Below, in pieces: positions 56,165-64,000 of a DNA stretch of 64,000 bases. The position numbers and the translations under genes were made by a program. Numbering within the stretch: position 1 is the stretch's first letter; each line of letters opens with the position of its first letter. Source of the stretch: Psychroflexus maritimus (GTDB lineage: Bacteria; Bacteroidota; Bacteroidia; Flavobacteriales; Flavobacteriaceae). Location: NCBI RefSeq assembly GCF_011089875.1, contig NZ_JAANAS010000001.1, positions 124,001-188,000 of the forward strand. Reading direction: 5' to 3'. Under the pieces are notes generated by a model that worked only from the letters and a program-made list of their open reading frames with translations, had not been told where the DNA came from and searched no databases.

Positions 56165-56192
56165 ATGTAAGTTTTATGTAGTGTTTTAGAAA

Positions 56193-56555
56193 TTAAAAAT
56201 CCCAAGTCATAAATTCATTGGTATATACATCATGAATATAATTCCCTTCAATTAGCAAAATTGCAATTAGGTAACAAATCAAGAAAACGCCTGTCCAAAC
56301 AACTGTTCTTCTAAGTCCAGGTGATTCGTGTTCCATGTGCATAAAAGCCCAAGTAATAAAATAAGCTTTGTAAATAGTAAGAATAATAAATATCCAGTTA
56401 AGTAAAGACATGGAAACCACCTCTGTAAAAACCAGAAAATGAGGTTTAAATATACCTAATACTACTTCTACTATAGTTAGGACAGAAAGGATTATAAATA
56501 CAGACCATATTCTTTTGGTTGTTCCTTCGTGATGAGTTGATGCGTCTTGTGCCAT
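56193..56555 (-). CDS. Cytochrome c oxidase subunit IV (small membrane subunit)
   Basis: 120 residues with three membrane helices: VFIILSVLTIVEVVLGIF, LNWIFIILTIYKAYFITWAFM and VVWTGVFLICYLIAILLI. HMEHESPGLRRT after helix two is typical of the caa3/bo3-like subunit IV family. The N-terminus is His-rich and acidic. It is a stabilising small subunit. Follows subunit III by 24 bases. Confidence 0.85.
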   Translation of the reverse strand: MAQDASTHHEGTTKRIWSVFIILSVLTIVEVVLGIFKPHFLVFTEVVSMSLLNWIFIILTIYKAYFITWAFMHMEHESPGLRRTVVWTGVFLICYLIAILLIEGNYIHDVYTNEFMTWDF

Positions 56556-56579
56556 AAGCTAAAAAATATTTTTATAAAA

Positions 56580-57563
56580 TTAAACCAAGTAAAAGAAAGT
56601 GAATACAAATACCCAAACTAAATCTACAAAGTGCCAATAAAGTCCAACTTTTTCTACCATTTCATAACTTTTTCTTTTTTCATAGGTACCAATTAGAACA
56701 TTAAAGAATGTAATGATTAGTAAAACTACCCCAGAAAAGACGTGAAAACCATGAAAACCTGTAATAAAGAAAAAGAATCCACCAAATAACGGAGCTCCAT
56801 ATTCATTTTTACTCATATTTGCTCCAAAGATGAGGTCAACACCTCTATCTTCAAGATATTTAAGCGATTCTTGTCTATTCAAAACTGTTTTCTCTTTTTG
56901 CTCATTAAGTTGCATTGTACGCACTAAGAGGTTTTCTTCATTTTTAAAAGCCTCTTTTACATCATCAATGTGGTATTGAGGAATACTACTTTCGCTTATG
57001 TACCAGGCACCTTTATTTCCTTTATGCTGCTCTCTGTAAGATTCGTGCTGTGGAGCAAAGTCCTGTATAGCAACGCGTTTGCCATCATTATCTACAAACT
57101 GCAATATTTTTCCTGATTTAGTTTCAACAGCTCCATATTCTCCGTTAATAAAATTTTTCCATTCCCAGGCTTGAGAGCCTAAGAAAACGGCACCACCTAA
57201 TATGGTAAGCGCCATATAAAAAGTAACTTTTGATTTTTGCAATTTATGGCCTGCATCTACTGCTAAAACCATAGTTACTGAAGAAAAAATCAAAATAAAA
57301 GTCATTAAAGCTACGTAGTACATGGGTGCGTCAATTCCGTGGAGGAAAGGGAAGTGATTAAACACTTCATCTGCTATAGGCCATTCGTCTATAAATTTAA
57401 ATCTTGTAAAGCCATAAGCGGCCAAAAAGCCTGAAAATGTTAATGCATCTGAAGTAATAAAAAACCACATCATTAACTTTCCATAACTGGCTTTTAGAGG
57501 TTGATTTCCACCTCCCCAGTTTTTTCCTTCTGTACCAGTCTGTTCAACAGCAGTAGAATCCAT
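56580..57563 (-). CDS. Cytochrome c oxidase subunit III, long form with an inserted loop
   Basis: 327 residues. Helices with MMWFFITSDALTFSGFLAAY, LGGAVFLGSQAWEWKNFI and ITGFHGFHVFSGVVLLII are those of subunit III, including the GFHGFHV pattern, and the end LYWHFVDLVWVFVFTFFYL is standard. Between the helices ending WEWKNFI and beginning APLFGG there is an extra charged region of about 100 residues (about 140-240). Subunit III supports proton uptake and stability of the heme-copper oxidase. It is the second of two adjacent subunit III genes. Confidence 0.9.
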   Translation of the reverse strand: MDSTAVEQTGTEGKNWGGGNQPLKASYGKLMMWFFITSDALTFSGFLAAYGFTRFKFIDEWPIADEVFNHFPFLHGIDAPMYYVALMTFILIFSSVTMVLAVDAGHKLQKSKVTFYMALTILGGAVFLGSQAWEWKNFINGEYGAVETKSGKILQFVDNDGKRVAIQDFAPQHESYREQHKGNKGAWYISESSIPQYHIDDVKEAFKNEENLLVRTMQLNEQKEKTVLNRQESLKYLEDRGVDLIFGANMSKNEYGAPLFGGFFFFITGFHGFHVFSGVVLLIITFFNVLIGTYEKRKSYEMVEKVGLYWHFVDLVWVFVFTFFYLV

Positions 57564-57608
57564 AAATTTTTAATTTAAGTTAGCGCAAAAATAATTAATT
57601 ATTTCTTC

Positions 57609-58196
57609 TTAAAAAATATAAAAATAGGAAAAAAACAAAAATAATAACAACCAGAGTACATCAACAAAATGCCAGAATGTGGCACCAATCTCAAAACCAA
57701 GTCTATGCTCTTTGGTGTACCTCCCTTTAAACTGCTTAAAAATCATTACACTAAGCACTACTAAGCCTGACAAAATATGTACCAAGTGCAAAAACACAAT
57801 TAAATATATATAGGACGCTGTAACATTACTTGCAGCCCCTGTAAATCGGTATCCTAATTCAATGATAGCATTAAACCCAATGAATTGTAAAATCACAAAA
57901 ATCAGTCCTAGCACAAAAGTGACTAATAGAGATAAATTGGCTTGTGATTTTTTCCCTGCTTTAATCTGCTTTTTAGCAAACATGAGTGTTATGCTACTCA
58001 ATATAATGATAGCTGTACTCCAAAAAAACTCATCAGGTAATCTAAAATCATCATCCCAATCTGGTCTTGCACTACTTACAATAAAGGCCGACATTAAGCC
58101 TGCAAAGGTCATGGATAAACTAATTATACCAAACCACAACATCATCTTTCTTGACCTTTCAAATTTTTCTTTGTACGGTCTGTTTTCTATACCCAT
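57609..58196 (-). CDS. Cytochrome c oxidase subunit III, short form
   Basis: 195 residues with five helices: MMLWFGIISLSMTFAGLMSAF, STAIIILSSITLMFA, LVTFVLGLIFVILQFIG and VFLHLVHILSGLVVLSVM. It ends in ATFWHFVDVLWLLLFLFFSYFY, the subunit III signature. It starts ten bases inside the ctaB end, which points to coupled translation. Two unlike subunit III genes in a row are a usual arrangement in Flavobacteriia. Subunits I and II are not in this window. Confidence 0.88.
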   Translation of the reverse strand: MGIENRPYKEKFERSRKMMLWFGIISLSMTFAGLMSAFIVSSARPDWDDDFRLPDEFFWSTAIIILSSITLMFAKKQIKAGKKSQANLSLLVTFVLGLIFVILQFIGFNAIIELGYRFTGAASNVTASYIYLIVFLHLVHILSGLVVLSVMIFKQFKGRYTKEHRLGFEIGATFWHFVDVLWLLLFLFFSYFYIF

Positions 58197-59107
58197 TCGC
58201 TTATAAATTTATCTGCAACGTAAACAATTTGAATTAAAGTTATGTATGAAACACTGGCTAGCATTAACTTTTTGGCTGCTTTTTCTGTTCTTTTTTGGTA
58301 GAGTTGTACAGCGTGGTACAACATAACTAAACCAAGTAATAGTACTAAAGCAGCTCCTATATAAGACAATTCTAATTTACCTGTAAGCCCAGTAACAGGA
58401 ATCAAGGTAACAATTAACGTCCAAATGGTATAAAGAACAATTTGGAGCGCAGTTGAAGTATCTCGTTTACCTGTGGGCAACATAAAGAAACCGCCTTTCT
58501 TATAATCATCATACAACCACCAGCCTAAAGCCCAAAAATGCGGAAACTGCCAAAAAAACTGAATCATAAAAAGTGTTCCTGCTTCTATGCTAAATTCACC
58601 TGTAGCAGCTACCCATCCTAACATGAAAGGAATTGCTCCAGGAAATGCACCAACAAAAACTGAAAGTGGAGTTTTGGTTTTTAAGGGGGTATAAATACTC
58701 ACATAAATAAAAATAGAGATAGCGCCAAATAGTGCCGTTTTTGGATTAATTATAAAAAGTAAAATTAATCCTAAAACCGTTAAAAAACTTGCTATAGCAA
58801 AACTTTGATTAACCGTAAAACGACCAGCGGGAATAGGTCTGTTTTTTGTTCGATTCATTTTCTTATCTAAATCGCGCTCAATAATTTGGTTGTATGCATT
58901 GGAAGCACCTACCATAGCATATCCTCCAGCGGCTAAAAGAAAGATATTCAGTAGCGAAAATTGATCTGCTCCTAAGAAATAGCCAGCAATAGACGAAAAA
59001 ACTACACTAATAGCTAAACGCATTTTAGTGAGCTCTTTAAAATCTGATAAAAAAGTAATATTACTTGCTAAGGCCAAATCTCTAGACAACGATTTATTTT
59101 TTTGCAA
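58187..59107 (-). CDS. ctaB: Protoheme IX farnesyltransferase (heme O synthase)
   Basis: Up to 306 residues, UbiA-type prenyltransferase with about eight helices. The prenyl-binding motif is NAYNQIIERDLDKKMNRTK (about 92-110) and the second aspartate motif is WWLYDDYKKGGFFMLP. It makes heme O from heme B for the oxidase encoded downstream. The start is unsure. The TTG at 59107 lies inside a -7 box, so translation more likely begins at the TTG at 59089 or at the ATG at 59023 (MRLAISVVFSSI). Confidence 0.92.
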   Translation of the reverse strand: MQKNKSLSRDLALASNITFLSDFKELTKMRLAISVVFSSIAGYFLGADQFSLLNIFLLAAGGYAMVGASNAYNQIIERDLDKKMNRTKNRPIPAGRFTVNQSFAIASFLTVLGLILLFIINPKTALFGAISIFIYVSIYTPLKTKTPLSVFVGAFPGAIPFMLGWVAATGEFSIEAGTLFMIQFFWQFPHFWALGWWLYDDYKKGGFFMLPTGKRDTSTALQIVLYTIWTLIVTLIPVTGLTGKLELSYIGAALVLLLGLVMLYHAVQLYQKRTEKAAKKLMLASVSYITLIQIVYVADKFISEWV

Positions 59108-59112
59108 AGATA
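59105..59112 (-). promoter_or_regulatory. -7 box of the ctaB-oxidase unit
   Basis: Read leftward, TATCTTTG followed by CAAAA is an exact TAnnTTTG box. It overlaps the first possible TTG start and so argues for a start further downstream. No -33 TTTG is seen at the right distance. Confidence 0.55.
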
Positions 59113-59382
59113 CTTTTTAATAGCTTTTTTAATTAGAAAAATTGGTTAATATTTAGTCTATAAATTAATTTTTAGGCAAGTATTTATTCTTAGATTAGAT
59201 TTAAGTTGAACCAAGTTTTTTGAAAACTAATGAAAAACCAACCAAAAAATTTAGATTATTGTTTCACCAATAGAATTTAATCAAATAGATGAATTTATTT
59301 AAGACTAAAGATGAAGCACTTGAACCAACAAATTATACTTCGTATAAATGCTTACTTTTAGTTCTTAATTTAAGAAAAGTAA
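59108..59382. other. Intergenic stretch upstream of ctaB
   Basis: 275 A/T-rich bases. Besides the -7 box at its left end I see only a 33-codon rightward frame (59289-59390) that overlaps the end of the neighbouring gene and is not convincing. Confidence 0.35.
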
Positions 59383-59880
59383 TTAATTAACTTGAAAGCT
59401 TTCAGCAGCTTCTTCATCATATTGAAAGTTTAAATCTATGTTTATTTCAAGCGCGTTTTTAGCCTTAATCTGTGTTCTTTCAAGATGAATCTCTATTTTA
59501 AATTTCAATTCTATAGGTCTGCCTAGCGCATTTAAAGCTGGTTTAACTTTTGGTAAATCCACTATTGCATTTTGGAAAGGAACAAAAATTTGACTTTCTG
59601 CGGTAGAAAAACCTGAAACTGAAAACTGCCCTTTTCGGTTAACTTTAACCAAGGCTTCAAAATTTTTATTATAAATTTGGTCATAGGCAAGCTCTTCTGA
59701 ATGGTAGCTTTTTTTTAATAATTTGATAAACTCTAATTTAAAACAAGCATTTGAATCACGTTGGTCGCTTTCACAAATTTCAAACTTTGGCAATTCATGT
59801 ATTTGATTACGCTCGTTAACTTGAGCTTGTACTTGGATAAAAAAAAGACCTATTAAGGTCAATAAAATTAATCTTCTCAT
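59383..59880 (-). CDS. Secreted TonB C-terminal-domain-like protein without membrane anchor
   Basis: 165 residues with a signal peptide (LILLTLIGLFFIQVQAQ). LPKFEICESDQRDSNACF parallels the PVFPGCEKEK...KQC element of the neighbouring TonB. NFEALVKVNRKGQFSVSG and IVDLPKVKPALNALGRPIEL follow the strands of the TonB C-terminal domain (VYISFVIDQNGNIV and VVSKLPDMKPGKQRGRAV). There is no N-terminal anchor helix or proline-rich spacer. It is probably a diverged relative of the two TonB genes after it in the sequence; role unknown. Confidence 0.6.
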   Translation of the reverse strand: MRRLILLTLIGLFFIQVQAQVNERNQIHELPKFEICESDQRDSNACFKLEFIKLLKKSYHSEELAYDQIYNKNFEALVKVNRKGQFSVSGFSTAESQIFVPFQNAIVDLPKVKPALNALGRPIELKFKIEIHLERTQIKAKNALEINIDLNFQYDEEAAESFQVN

Positions 59881-59896
59881 TGTATAAGGGGAATTT

Positions 59897-59929
59897 AAAA
59901 AAACCCGAGGTTGATTATCTCGGGTTTTT
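59897..59929 (-). terminator. Terminator between tonB and the TonB-like secreted protein
   Basis: AACCCGAG-GTTGATTAT-CTCGGGTT with flanking A and T runs, lying 15 bases after the tonB stop codon. Confidence 0.8.
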
Positions 59930-59943
59930 AGGTATATTTATAA

Positions 59944-60669
59944 TTAATCTTGTATTTGAAAAACAATTGGGAGATTATAAGAAACTCTTACTGCTCTTCC
60001 TCTTTGTTTACCGGGCTTCATATCAGGCAACTTGCTAACCACTCGCTCACCTTCTTTGGTAAGTCTTGGGTGCTGAGATCTACCACGTACATTCACAATA
60101 TTTCCATTTTGGTCTATCACAAAAGAAATATATACACGGTTAATGCCAGAAAGACCTAAATCTCTACCAATACTAGTATCAAACTTTTTGCTCACATAGT
60201 CTTGAATTTTTTGTTGCATACATTGTTTTCTAGCTTCGTTTGTCTTTTCTTTTTCACATCCAGGAAAAACAGGCACATCAGAAATACTAGAAAAAGGAAC
60301 TTCTTCAATTACATCATCAGAACCTATATCTGCTACTTCATCAACTTCTACAATTTCATCTTCAAGATCAACTTCAGTTTCTTCAATCTCAACCTCCTCT
60401 TCTTCAGAATCATCTTCAATAATTTCAATAATTTCTGGTGCTGGTGGCGGTGGTGGAGGTGGTGGTGGAGCTTGAATCATTTCCGTAATAGGCACTTCTT
60501 CATCGTCTAAGAGGTTCATCTCAACAATCTCCTCTTGGTACTCTGTCTTATCGTAAGTTTTCCACTCTATCATAACATAAGAGAGCGCTAACATAAAAAC
60601 TAGACCTAATTGGAAGAATAAAAAACTCTTTTTACCAATATTTGCTTTTTCCGATTTTTTTGGTTTCAT
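59944..60669 (-). CDS. tonB: TonB energy transducer
   Basis: 241 residues. There is an N-terminal anchor helix (FLFFQLGLVFMLALSYVMI, about 15-33). A proline run (QAPPPPPPPPPAPEI, about 65-80) and a strongly acidic stretch (80-115) follow. The C-terminal TonB domain runs from PVFPGCEKEKTNEARKQC to YNLPIVFQI, with two Cys, VYISFVIDQNGNIV and LPDMKPGKQRG. It links the ExbB/ExbD motor to TonB-dependent outer-membrane receptors. It is the middle one of three related genes in a row; exbB and exbD are not in the window. Confidence 0.9.
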   Translation of the reverse strand: MKPKKSEKANIGKKSFLFFQLGLVFMLALSYVMIEWKTYDKTEYQEEIVEMNLLDDEEVPITEMIQAPPPPPPPPPAPEIIEIIEDDSEEEEVEIEETEVDLEDEIVEVDEVADIGSDDVIEEVPFSSISDVPVFPGCEKEKTNEARKQCMQQKIQDYVSKKFDTSIGRDLGLSGINRVYISFVIDQNGNIVNVRGRSQHPRLTKEGERVVSKLPDMKPGKQRGRAVRVSYNLPIVFQIQD

Positions 60670-60752
60670 ATTTATCTTTTTTCAAGCGTTAAAATTACTA
60701 TTTTTTTTGGGAATTGAAAGTTTTGAACACAAAAATTGATTTTAAGTTTTAG

Positions 60753-61481
60753 TTAATTCACTTTAATTATAATAGGCAAAGAATAAATTACCTTAACATT
60801 TTCTTGATTATGAACAGCTGGAGTGAATTCAGGTAAGTTTTGAATAATTGATTTTGCTTTTAAGTTGAGCTTCTCTGAAATAGAGTTTGTAAATACATCA
60901 ATAACTTTACCGTCATGGTTTACCGTAAATTGCACATAAATCTTAACTCCATTGTCTTCTTTTGATAGATAAGGACGTAATTTTTTTGAAATTATTTGTG
61001 CAATTTTTTGATGCATACAATTTTTTTGATCTACAGAACTGGTAAATTGTTCACAACCGCGAAAAACAGGCGCTTTACTCACGCTAGCATAAGGTAAGGT
61101 TTCTATTATTTCGGTTTTGGGAAGGTCGTCTATATCGTCTATATGAGCAATGTTGTCGTCTAAATTCAAATCAAACAATGAGCTTTCAACATCATCAGGG
61201 TCAGGTCTTTTTTGAGTTAAATCCTCCTCTACAAGAGGTGGCTGATTTAAAACTTCAGGCTTGCTTTGCTTAGGCATTTTCACCTCCTTTTTAACGCTTG
61301 ACATTGCAGGTTCATCTGCTATACTTTTATTGATCTGAAAATACTCATCTTCAGGAAATTCTTTTACATAGTAAGTTTTGTTTTCAATAAGAATAAGGCT
61401 AATAAATAGCACAAAACAAAGACTCACTAAAAAATACAATTTTGATTTTGCGTTTAAGTTTTCTTTCTTTTTAAGTTTCAT
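60753..61481 (-). CDS. TonB-family protein, second copy
   Basis: 242 residues with an anchor helix (LYFLVSLCFVLFISLILI, about 15-33). A spacer without a long proline run follows (KQSKPEVLNQPPLVEEDL). The C-terminal domain parallels that of the next gene: APVFRGCEQF...KNCMHQKIAQIISKKL, IYVQFTVNHDGKVIDVF, LPEFTPAVHNQENVKVIY. Energy transducer by family. The missing poly-proline suggests it may serve another receptor set or not span the periplasm in the same way. Probably a tandem duplicate of tonB. Confidence 0.85.
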   Translation of the reverse strand: MKLKKKENLNAKSKLYFLVSLCFVLFISLILIENKTYYVKEFPEDEYFQINKSIADEPAMSSVKKEVKMPKQSKPEVLNQPPLVEEDLTQKRPDPDDVESSLFDLNLDDNIAHIDDIDDLPKTEIIETLPYASVSKAPVFRGCEQFTSSVDQKNCMHQKIAQIISKKLRPYLSKEDNGVKIYVQFTVNHDGKVIDVFTNSISEKLNLKAKSIIQNLPEFTPAVHNQENVKVIYSLPIIIKVN

Positions 61482-61518
61482 TAGATAAGGAATTTTAGGT
61501 TATTAAAATTGACCTTAA

Positions 61519-61923
61519 CTACTTACCGGGTTTCTTTTTAGAAATAGTATAAAGAATAAAGAGAACTATTCCAGAAAATAAAGCTCCAAGGCTATTAAAC
61601 AAAATATCTCCATAATCAAAACTACGGTGAGTAGTTAATCTGTCTTGAAGTATTTCAATTATAATGCCAAAAAAAACTGAAATCAGAAAGGAAAAAATAA
61701 AAGTATGATAAAACGACTTTCTTAAAGCGAAGTAAAAATACATGAACCAACTTGCAAAAAATACAGCATATTCAATGAAATGGACGTATTTATCGATATA
61801 AGGAATGGAAACCGAGGGAAGTTTATCGGTTTCCATCAAAGATAAATAAATTATTGACAAGCTAATTATTAAGCTAAAAACTATCCAAAAAATTTTATCC
61901 GTCAATATGTGTTTTATACGCAT
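61519..61923 (-). CDS. VanZ-like membrane protein
   Basis: 134 residues with four helices. After helix one comes [30 protein letters not shown], which contains the VanZ pattern (DKxxHFxxYxxL). Later there are [32 protein letters not shown] (in pieces), with the family's ExxQ and DxxDxxxNxxG. VanZ family members are inner-membrane proteins; only the type member is tied to teicoplanin resistance. The start overlaps the gcvH end by 29 bases. Confidence 0.85.
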   Translation of the reverse strand: MRIKHILTDKIFWIVFSLIISLSIIYLSLMETDKLPSVSIPYIDKYVHFIEYAVFFASWFMYFYFALRKSFYHTFIFSFLISVFFGIIIEILQDRLTTHRSFDYGDILFNSLGALFSGIVLFILYTISKKKPGK

Positions 61924-62275
61924 CTGCGTCTAGTAAATCGTTAGCTTCATCTGCATTTGAAAGTTTAATCTTGATGATCCAGCCTTCCTGATAAGGGTCT
62001 TCATTCACAACTTCAGGTTCCTCCTCAAGTCCTTCATTAAACTCAATAACTTCACCAGACAAAGGCATAAACAAGTCGGAAACTGTTTTTACAGCTTCTA
62101 CTGTTCCAAAAACCTCATCTTTAACTATGGTTTCGTCTAAAGTTTCTACTTCAACATAGACAATATCGCCCAATTCTCCCTGAGCAAAATCGGTAATTCC
62201 AACTGTTGCAATGTCTCCATCAATTTTCACCCATTCGTGATCTTTTGTGTACTTTAAATCCTGTGGTATATTCAT
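61895..62275 (-). CDS. gcvH: Glycine cleavage system H protein
   Basis: 126 residues, normal for GcvH. The N-terminus [18 protein letters not shown] and the lipoylation loop [17 protein letters not shown] (Lys near 63) are both present, then [24 protein letters not shown]. It carries the aminomethyl group between the P, T and L proteins of the glycine cleavage system via lipoate. It lies 15 bases after the sprA stop, so it may be read from the sprA transcript. Confidence 0.96.
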   Translation of the reverse strand: MNIPQDLKYTKDHEWVKIDGDIATVGITDFAQGELGDIVYVEVETLDETIVKDEVFGTVEAVKTVSDLFMPLSGEVIEFNEGLEEEPEVVNEDPYQEGWIIKIKLSNADEANDLLDADAYKTHIDG

Positions 62276-62290
62276 TTTATAAGTGTTATA

Positions 62291-64000
62291 TTAATTTCCA
62301 AAGTTGTAAGTTAATGTCAATCCAGATCTAATTGTTGTTTGTGGAAAAATAGTAGAAATTGCGTTTTCCGTAAAAATGTGATCATAAAAGAAAATAACTG
62401 TCAATTGTTTAGACAGCATATAGTCTGCTGTAAAATTAATTTGCCAAATATTCTGTCCAGACACAGTTCTATTATTATCAACATCCAGCGCTCTAATTAA
62501 GGTTTCATTTTGCCTTAATGCTAAATCTAATTTCAAATTTAGGTCTCCACTTAACACCCTTCTGTTTCCTTCAAATTGAGTTACTATTCGTAAGTCTTTA
62601 ATTCGATAACCTAAACCTACTACGTATTCTTGTCCTTGCATTTCGGTTAAAAGGTTGTTATCAAAACTCAATGACAAAGAACGATCTCTTCTAATTTCAG
62701 TAAGTACGCTCACTGAATTCTTCATTTCAAAATCTAATCGAATTAATGGTGAAAACAACTCGGTTAAATTTACGTTCGCAATATACAATTCATTTCTGAA
62801 GTTTCCATTAGAGTCTTTATTGAATTGACCAAAAGGGTCTCTTCTATCATACTGCAAATTGGATTGGAACATATTCATGGTGTACATAGATTGGTAACCA
62901 TGCTGAACAGAAAAACGATTAAACCTATCCTTAAACCACTTTACTTTCATCAAACCGGTGTACTTTAAGTTCCAATTCGGTAAAGGGGTTTCTCTAAAAG
63001 CACCAAGACTTACAGATTCGGGATTTTCTCCCATATAAGCAGCCAAAAATGCGGGTAAAAGCACCGATTGACTTGATCTACCAAAACCATTTGGGTAACC
63101 GTTTTCATCTAAATTTTCTGGATTATTTGGATTAATCCCAGCATTTTCTGCTAATCTTCTTGCTATTACCAATCTATTGTCTCTAAACTCTTGGAAAACA
63201 GGCGAATTTGTTCTAGTACTTTCAGAAAAAGCAGTTTTAATCAACATGGTTGAGATACTATAATTCCCAAAGGTATTAGGAGTAAGCGATTGGTATTGAA
63301 GGCTTTCTCTATCTACTCTAAAGTTTTCTGTATAGGTGTCTGAATACATGCGGTTAGCCATAACATCTATAGTTAAGCCTTGCATAGGTTTTAAGCCTGC
63401 ATTAAAATCTAGTTGTTTGTTTAGAGTTCTATTGTATTGCTCGTTAAAACCTTGAAATTCTGTTAATTGACCATTCAATGCCGCTCTATTTCTAATATCC
63501 CGCTGACTTCCAAAAGTAAATAGTGGTGAAGGCTGCAACGTTCCAAAACCTATATCGTGGGTAAACCCTGGTAAGAACATACCTCTTGTTTCAGACATAT
63601 TGAGCTGAAGCCTTTCTATCATCGTAATAAGGCTAACTCCTAAATTATAAAAGTGGTCTCCAAAATTCAATTTGTCTTTTAAATTATTATCATCCTTTTT
63701 TGGATTATCGCTTACCTTAGCAGAGACTGATGCTCTTCTTCGGTCTCCTCCTCTTCGGTTCAATTGTTGTTGACGTTGCCCCTGACCTTTGTCAACCTTT
63801 CGTTTTTTTAAGTTTAAATAATTATACAAACTTGCCATATTCAAGTTTGTGTTTAATTGATGCACCTGAGAATTCTGAATAGTGTTTCCAATGTTTGGAA
63901 TTCCTTCTAAGTTTCTTAAAATCTCTGAACCTCGTTGCCATTGAAATGTTCCTGTGTATGAATAATCTGCTTGAATAAATTCTAACGCAGGAATTTTATC
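62291..64000 (-). CDS. sprA: SprA, outer-membrane translocon of type IX secretion (C-terminal part, cut by window edge)
   Basis: The frame runs open from the stop at 62291 to the right edge: 569 residues of a protein normally above 2000. The sequence has FIQADYSYTGTFQWQRGSE, GNTIQNSQVHQLNTNLNM and TRGMFLPGFTHDIGFG. It also has NRMYSDTYTENFRVD and the final barrel strands LTVIFFYDHIFTENAIS and FPQTTIRSGLTLTYNFGN. These are features of SprA/SOV. It forms the giant barrel through which CTD-bearing proteins leave the cell, such as the one encoded at 29437. The order sprA-gcvH-vanZ is one I recall from other Flavobacteriia. Confidence 0.93.
   Translation of the reverse strand, partial: DKIPALEFIQADYSYTGTFQWQRGSEILRNLEGIPNIGNTIQNSQVHQLNTNLNMASLYNYLNLKKRKVDKGQGQRQQQLNRRGGDRRRASVSAKVSDNPKKDDNNLKDKLNFGDHFYNLGVSLITMIERLQLNMSETRGMFLPGFTHDIGFGTLQPSPLFTFGSQRDIRNRAALNGQLTEFQGFNEQYNRTLNKQLDFNAGLKPMQGLTIDVMANRMYSDTYTENFRVDRESLQYQSLTPNTFGNYSISTMLIKTAFSESTRTNSPVFQEFRDNRLVIARRLAENAGINPNNPENLDENGYPNGFGRSSQSVLLPAFLAAYMGENPESVSLGAFRETPLPNWNLKYTGLMKVKWFKDRFNRFSVQHGYQSMYTMNMFQSNLQYDRRDPFGQFNKDSNGNFRNELYIANVNLTELFSPLIRLDFEMKNSVSVLTEIRRDRSLSLSFDNNLLTEMQGQEYVVGLGYRIKDLRIVTQFEGNRRVLSGDLNLKLDLALRQNETLIRALDVDNNRTVSGQNIWQINFTADYMLSKQLTVIFFYDHIFTENAISTIFPQTTIRSGLTLTYNFGN

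Noticed and set aside
59289-59390. 33-codon rightward frame starting MNLFKTKDEALEPTNY
   Set aside because: It has a plausible ATG, but it runs into the end of the opposite gene, has no promoter box and no known relatives that I recall.
60202-60510. Trp/Phe/Asn-rich rightward frame
   Set aside because: It is the antisense reading of the proline- and acid-rich part of tonB, which explains its odd composition.

Overview
The window is an AT-rich chromosomal stretch from a member of the Bacteroidota, almost certainly a Flavobacteriia (Flavobacteriaceae-like) species. Evidence for this: the C-terminal part of SprA (type IX secretion translocon) at the right edge, a secreted protein with a type IX C-terminal sorting domain, promoters of the TTTG-N19-TAnnTTTG type, many lipoproteins with very short signals, and a tandem pair of cytochrome oxidase subunits III next to heme O synthase. 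No genus can be assigned safely from the sequence alone.

Layout. (1) 1-2418: the N-terminal part of pyruvate carboxylase (cut by the left edge) diverges from gpsA. (2) 2419-14567: an accessory block. It holds a DUF481 outer-membrane protein, an RND efflux operon (adaptor, pump, TolC-like factor), a broken ribosomal-peptide (RiPP) locus, a DUF6624-like lipoprotein, a broken toxin-antitoxin pair, a voltage-gated-type K+ channel and a lipoprotein. The block is bracketed by two copies of the gpsA 3' end (107 of 108 bases identical) and by a decayed second copy of the uup 3' end. This suggests that gpsA and uup were once direct convergent neighbours and that about 12 kb was inserted between them. 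(3) 14568-28900: housekeeping genes. These are the ABC-F factor Uup, a DUF4199/glycosyltransferase/phosphosugar mutase cluster, an ECF sigma/anti-sigma/periplasmic protein operon, an MsbA-like exporter, shikimate kinase, tRNA-Lys, tRNA-Leu and tRNA-Asp, an enoyl-CoA hydratase and a DUF58 protein. (4) 28963-49521: thioredoxin, a large type IX secreted protein, FabI, RecN, fumarase, a VanX-like dipeptidase, PabB, TilS, DsbD, a second ABC-F protein and LigA. (5) 49605-54022: a membrane polyferredoxin with an FAD oxidoreductase, an EamA transporter and an ArsC-like protein. (6) 54028-59107: respiratory genes in two units separated by a terminator. One carries ctaB, two subunit III genes and subunit IV. 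The other carries a cysteine-free SCO-like protein, SCO, a DUF420 protein and a small CxxC membrane protein. (7) 59383-64000: three related TonB-domain genes, a VanZ-like protein, gcvH and sprA, all leftward.

The most unusual content is the RiPP remnant at 9409-11428. A GG-type precursor leader and Ser/Thr/Cys-bearing core is fused in frame to an erythromycin-esterase-like domain. It is followed by 5'-only and internal fragments of a luciferase-like flavoenzyme and of a grasp-with-spasm type ATP-grasp peptide maturase. The 12 kb insertion scar and the repeated tRNA-Lys 3' end are the best signs of past mobile DNA. No transposase, CRISPR array or rRNA gene was seen.
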